Below are positions 63,116-64,000 of a DNA stretch of 64,000 bases, in pieces. The notes below the pieces were generated by a model. It worked only from the letters and a program-made list of their open reading frames with translations, was not told where the DNA came from and did no database searches. Origin of the DNA: Desulfovibrio piger (GTDB lineage: Bacteria; Desulfobacterota; Desulfovibrionia; Desulfovibrionales; Desulfovibrionaceae); contig NZ_LT630450.1 of the NCBI RefSeq assembly GCF_900116045.1, positions 1,307,001 through 1,371,000 of the forward strand, given 5' to 3'. Numbering within the stretch: position 1 is the first letter of the stretch; each line of letters starts with the position of its first letter. Made by a program: the position numbers and the translations under genes.

Positions 63116-63265
63116 TTTACGCCATGCTTCTTTGCAAGCCCGGAGTAGCGATGCGGCATGCCGGATCAGCCGCCCCCCAAGCCCGGTCGGGATCGTCCCG
63201 GCCGGATCGCACTGCGCAGGTATGCCGGTTCCTGCTCCGGGCCCGTACCAGCAAAGGAGAAGATC

Positions 63266-63505
63266 ATGAGCGACATCATCAGCCTTCGTCAGATGCAGAT
63301 CGGCCAGAGCGGCAGGATCGCCACGGTGGAAGCCCTGGGAGAAATGGGCCGCCGCATCCGGGACATGGGCCTGATCCCCGGGACCACCGTTTCCATCGTG
63401 GGCCGCGCGCCCCTCAAGGACCCCGTTGCGCTGCGCCTTTCCGGGGTGACCGTCACCCTGCGCAACAGCGAAGCCGACCACATCACCGTCGACGTCTCCC
63501 ACTAG
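63266..63505 (+). CDS. feoA: Ferrous iron transport protein A
   Basis: The 79-residue SH3-like FeoA has 'GQSGRIATVEA', 'MGLIPGTTVSIVGRAPLKDPV' (shown by 'MGLIPGTTVSIVGRAP') and 'ALRLSGVTVTLRNSEADHI' (shown by 'TLRNSEADHI'). It modulates ferrous iron uptake by FeoB; feoB is not in the window. AAAGGAG precedes the ATG at 63266. The IS5 element lies 155 bases upstream, between feoA and its apparent Fur-controlled promoter. The next two genes follow on the same strand. Confidence 0.94.
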   Translation: MSDIISLRQMQIGQSGRIATVEALGEMGRRIRDMGLIPGTTVSIVGRAPLKDPVALRLSGVTVTLRNSEADHITVDVSH

Positions 63506-63610
63506 CCCCACTCTTCTCCCAACCGTGCGTTTTCTGCTGTCCGGGCCGTGCCAGAACATGGCCCGGATGGCCCTCTGTATCCTTTTACCTGTGCAAACGG
63601 AGGCACAAGC

Positions 63611-63865
63611 ATGAACAACGGTCTGAAATACGGTCTTTTCTTCCTGGGTGGTCTGGCGCTGGGCGTCGTGGGCACCGTTGCCGTCACCCGCGGCAAGCTC
63701 GATCTCAAGCCCCTGGCCACCGACCTGGTGAGCCGCGGCATGGACATGAAAGACGCCATCATGAGCAAGGTGGAAGCCGTCAGGGAAGATATGGAAGACC
63801 TGGCCGCCGAAGCCCGTCAGGCCGCTGACAAGCGCAAGGCCGAAGCTGCCGATCCCCAGGCCTGA
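63611..63865 (+). CDS. Small membrane-anchored protein (YtxH/DUF6110-like)
   Basis: The 84-residue protein has one N-terminal hydrophobic helix ('LFFLGGLALGVVGTVAV') and a long charged amphipathic tail ('KVEAVREDMEDLAAEARQAA'). The form is that of the small proteins next to FeoA and iron P-type ATPases; the family name is from memory. GGAGGCACAAGC is a strong ribosome site. The gene lies between feoA and the partial last gene. Confidence 0.75.
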   Translation: MNNGLKYGLFFLGGLALGVVGTVAVTRGKLDLKPLATDLVSRGMDMKDAIMSKVEAVREDMEDLAAEARQAADKRKAEAADPQA

Positions 63866-63880
63866 TGAGGGGGCACGCGC

Positions 63881-64000
63881 ATGCGCTTTTTTCTGGTTCA
63901 TGAACTGAGCTGCCCCAACGGGGCCGGAAGGCTGCGTGCGCGTGCCTGCCGCCCCATGACGCAGGCGCAGGCCGAGATCCTGGCCGACACCCTGGATGCC
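63881..64000 (+). CDS. Partial gene, HMA-like start (possible P-type ATPase or HMA protein)
   Basis: Only the first 40 codons are inside the window. 'FFLVHELSC...GRLRARACRPMTQAQAEILADTL' (shown by 'FFLVHELS' and 'GAGRLRARACRPMT') resembles the 'HELPGRLRLR' start of HMA2-type domains in P-type ATPases and small iron proteins. GAGGGGG precedes the ATG. With feoA before it, an iron P1B-type ATPase is likely, but the gene cannot be identified from 40 residues. Confidence 0.5.
   Translation, partial: MRFFLVHELSCPNGAGRLRARACRPMTQAQAEILADTLDA

Overview
The window looks like chromosomal DNA of a sulfate-reducing bacterium of the genus Desulfovibrio, probably the D. desulfuricans / D. piger group. 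The evidence is high GC content, a nine-haem cytochrome operon (nhcABCD), an adenylate kinase with the C-X5-H-X15-C-X2-C metal site known from Desulfovibrio, an abundant-type iron alcohol dehydrogenase, a [FeFe]-hydrogenase maturase (HydG) and NiFe-hydrogenase maturation genes. Genes are densely packed on both strands with many strong intrinsic terminators. There is one tRNA (Met, CAU), one intact IS5-family element, no rRNA and no CRISPR array.

Layout. 0-5.3 kb: the end of an unknown gene, the PLP synthase pair pdxS-pdxT, a P1/S58 peptidase and an iron alcohol dehydrogenase. 5.4-10 kb: a large two-part membrane protein of unknown function and solitary hydG. 10-18.3 kb: a BMP-type binding protein, a DUF1036-like secreted protein, lipB-lipA (overlapping by 71 bp), an MFS carrier, a secreted MsrBA fusion, galE and a flavodoxin with a probable Fur box. 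18.9-28 kb: an unassigned radical SAM protein, a small membrane protein, an AsmA-like giant, adk, a two-gene minimal SUF system and tRNA-Met. 28.2-33.5 kb: one minus-strand operon coding for a TRAP transporter followed by ethanolamine ammonia-lyase (dctP-dctQ-dctM-eutB-eutC). Next comes an 850-bp AT-rich gap with several perfect inverted repeats and a candidate small RNA. 34.3-42 kb: a PC4-like protein, a membrane/spermidine-synthase fusion, tadA, a LOG protein, a beta-CASP nuclease, and rsmD-coaD-miaA. 42.3-46.9 kb: nhcABCD followed by a hydrogenase endopeptidase and hypC. 47-56 kb: ileS-lspA, a PLDc_N protein, cpoB/ybgF, a MoaE-like protein and secA. 56.5-61.5 kb: a PHP phosphoesterase, a Trm112-like/YfcE/Maf operon and acs.

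The most interesting part is the right edge (61.6-64 kb). Two small minus-strand membrane proteins diverge from feoA, a small membrane-anchored protein and the start of a protein with an HMA-like beginning. A near-consensus Fur box and two opposed promoter elements lie between them. This arrangement resembles iron-regulated loci that store or traffic iron through a P-type ATPase (ferrosome/fez-like). The IS5 element sits 10 bp downstream of the -35 box on the feoA side, so it has separated the Fur-controlled promoter from feoA. The right end of the element carries a possible outward promoter.

How the genes fit together: NhcABCD should pass periplasmic electrons from hydrogenase and cytochrome c3 across the inner membrane, and the maturation genes beside it serve NiFe hydrogenase. 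The TRAP-Eut operon suggests import of a substrate linked to ethanolamine, with cleavage to acetaldehyde and ammonia. Alcohol dehydrogenase and acetyl-CoA synthetase elsewhere in the window could connect to the same C2 pool, but that link is inference.
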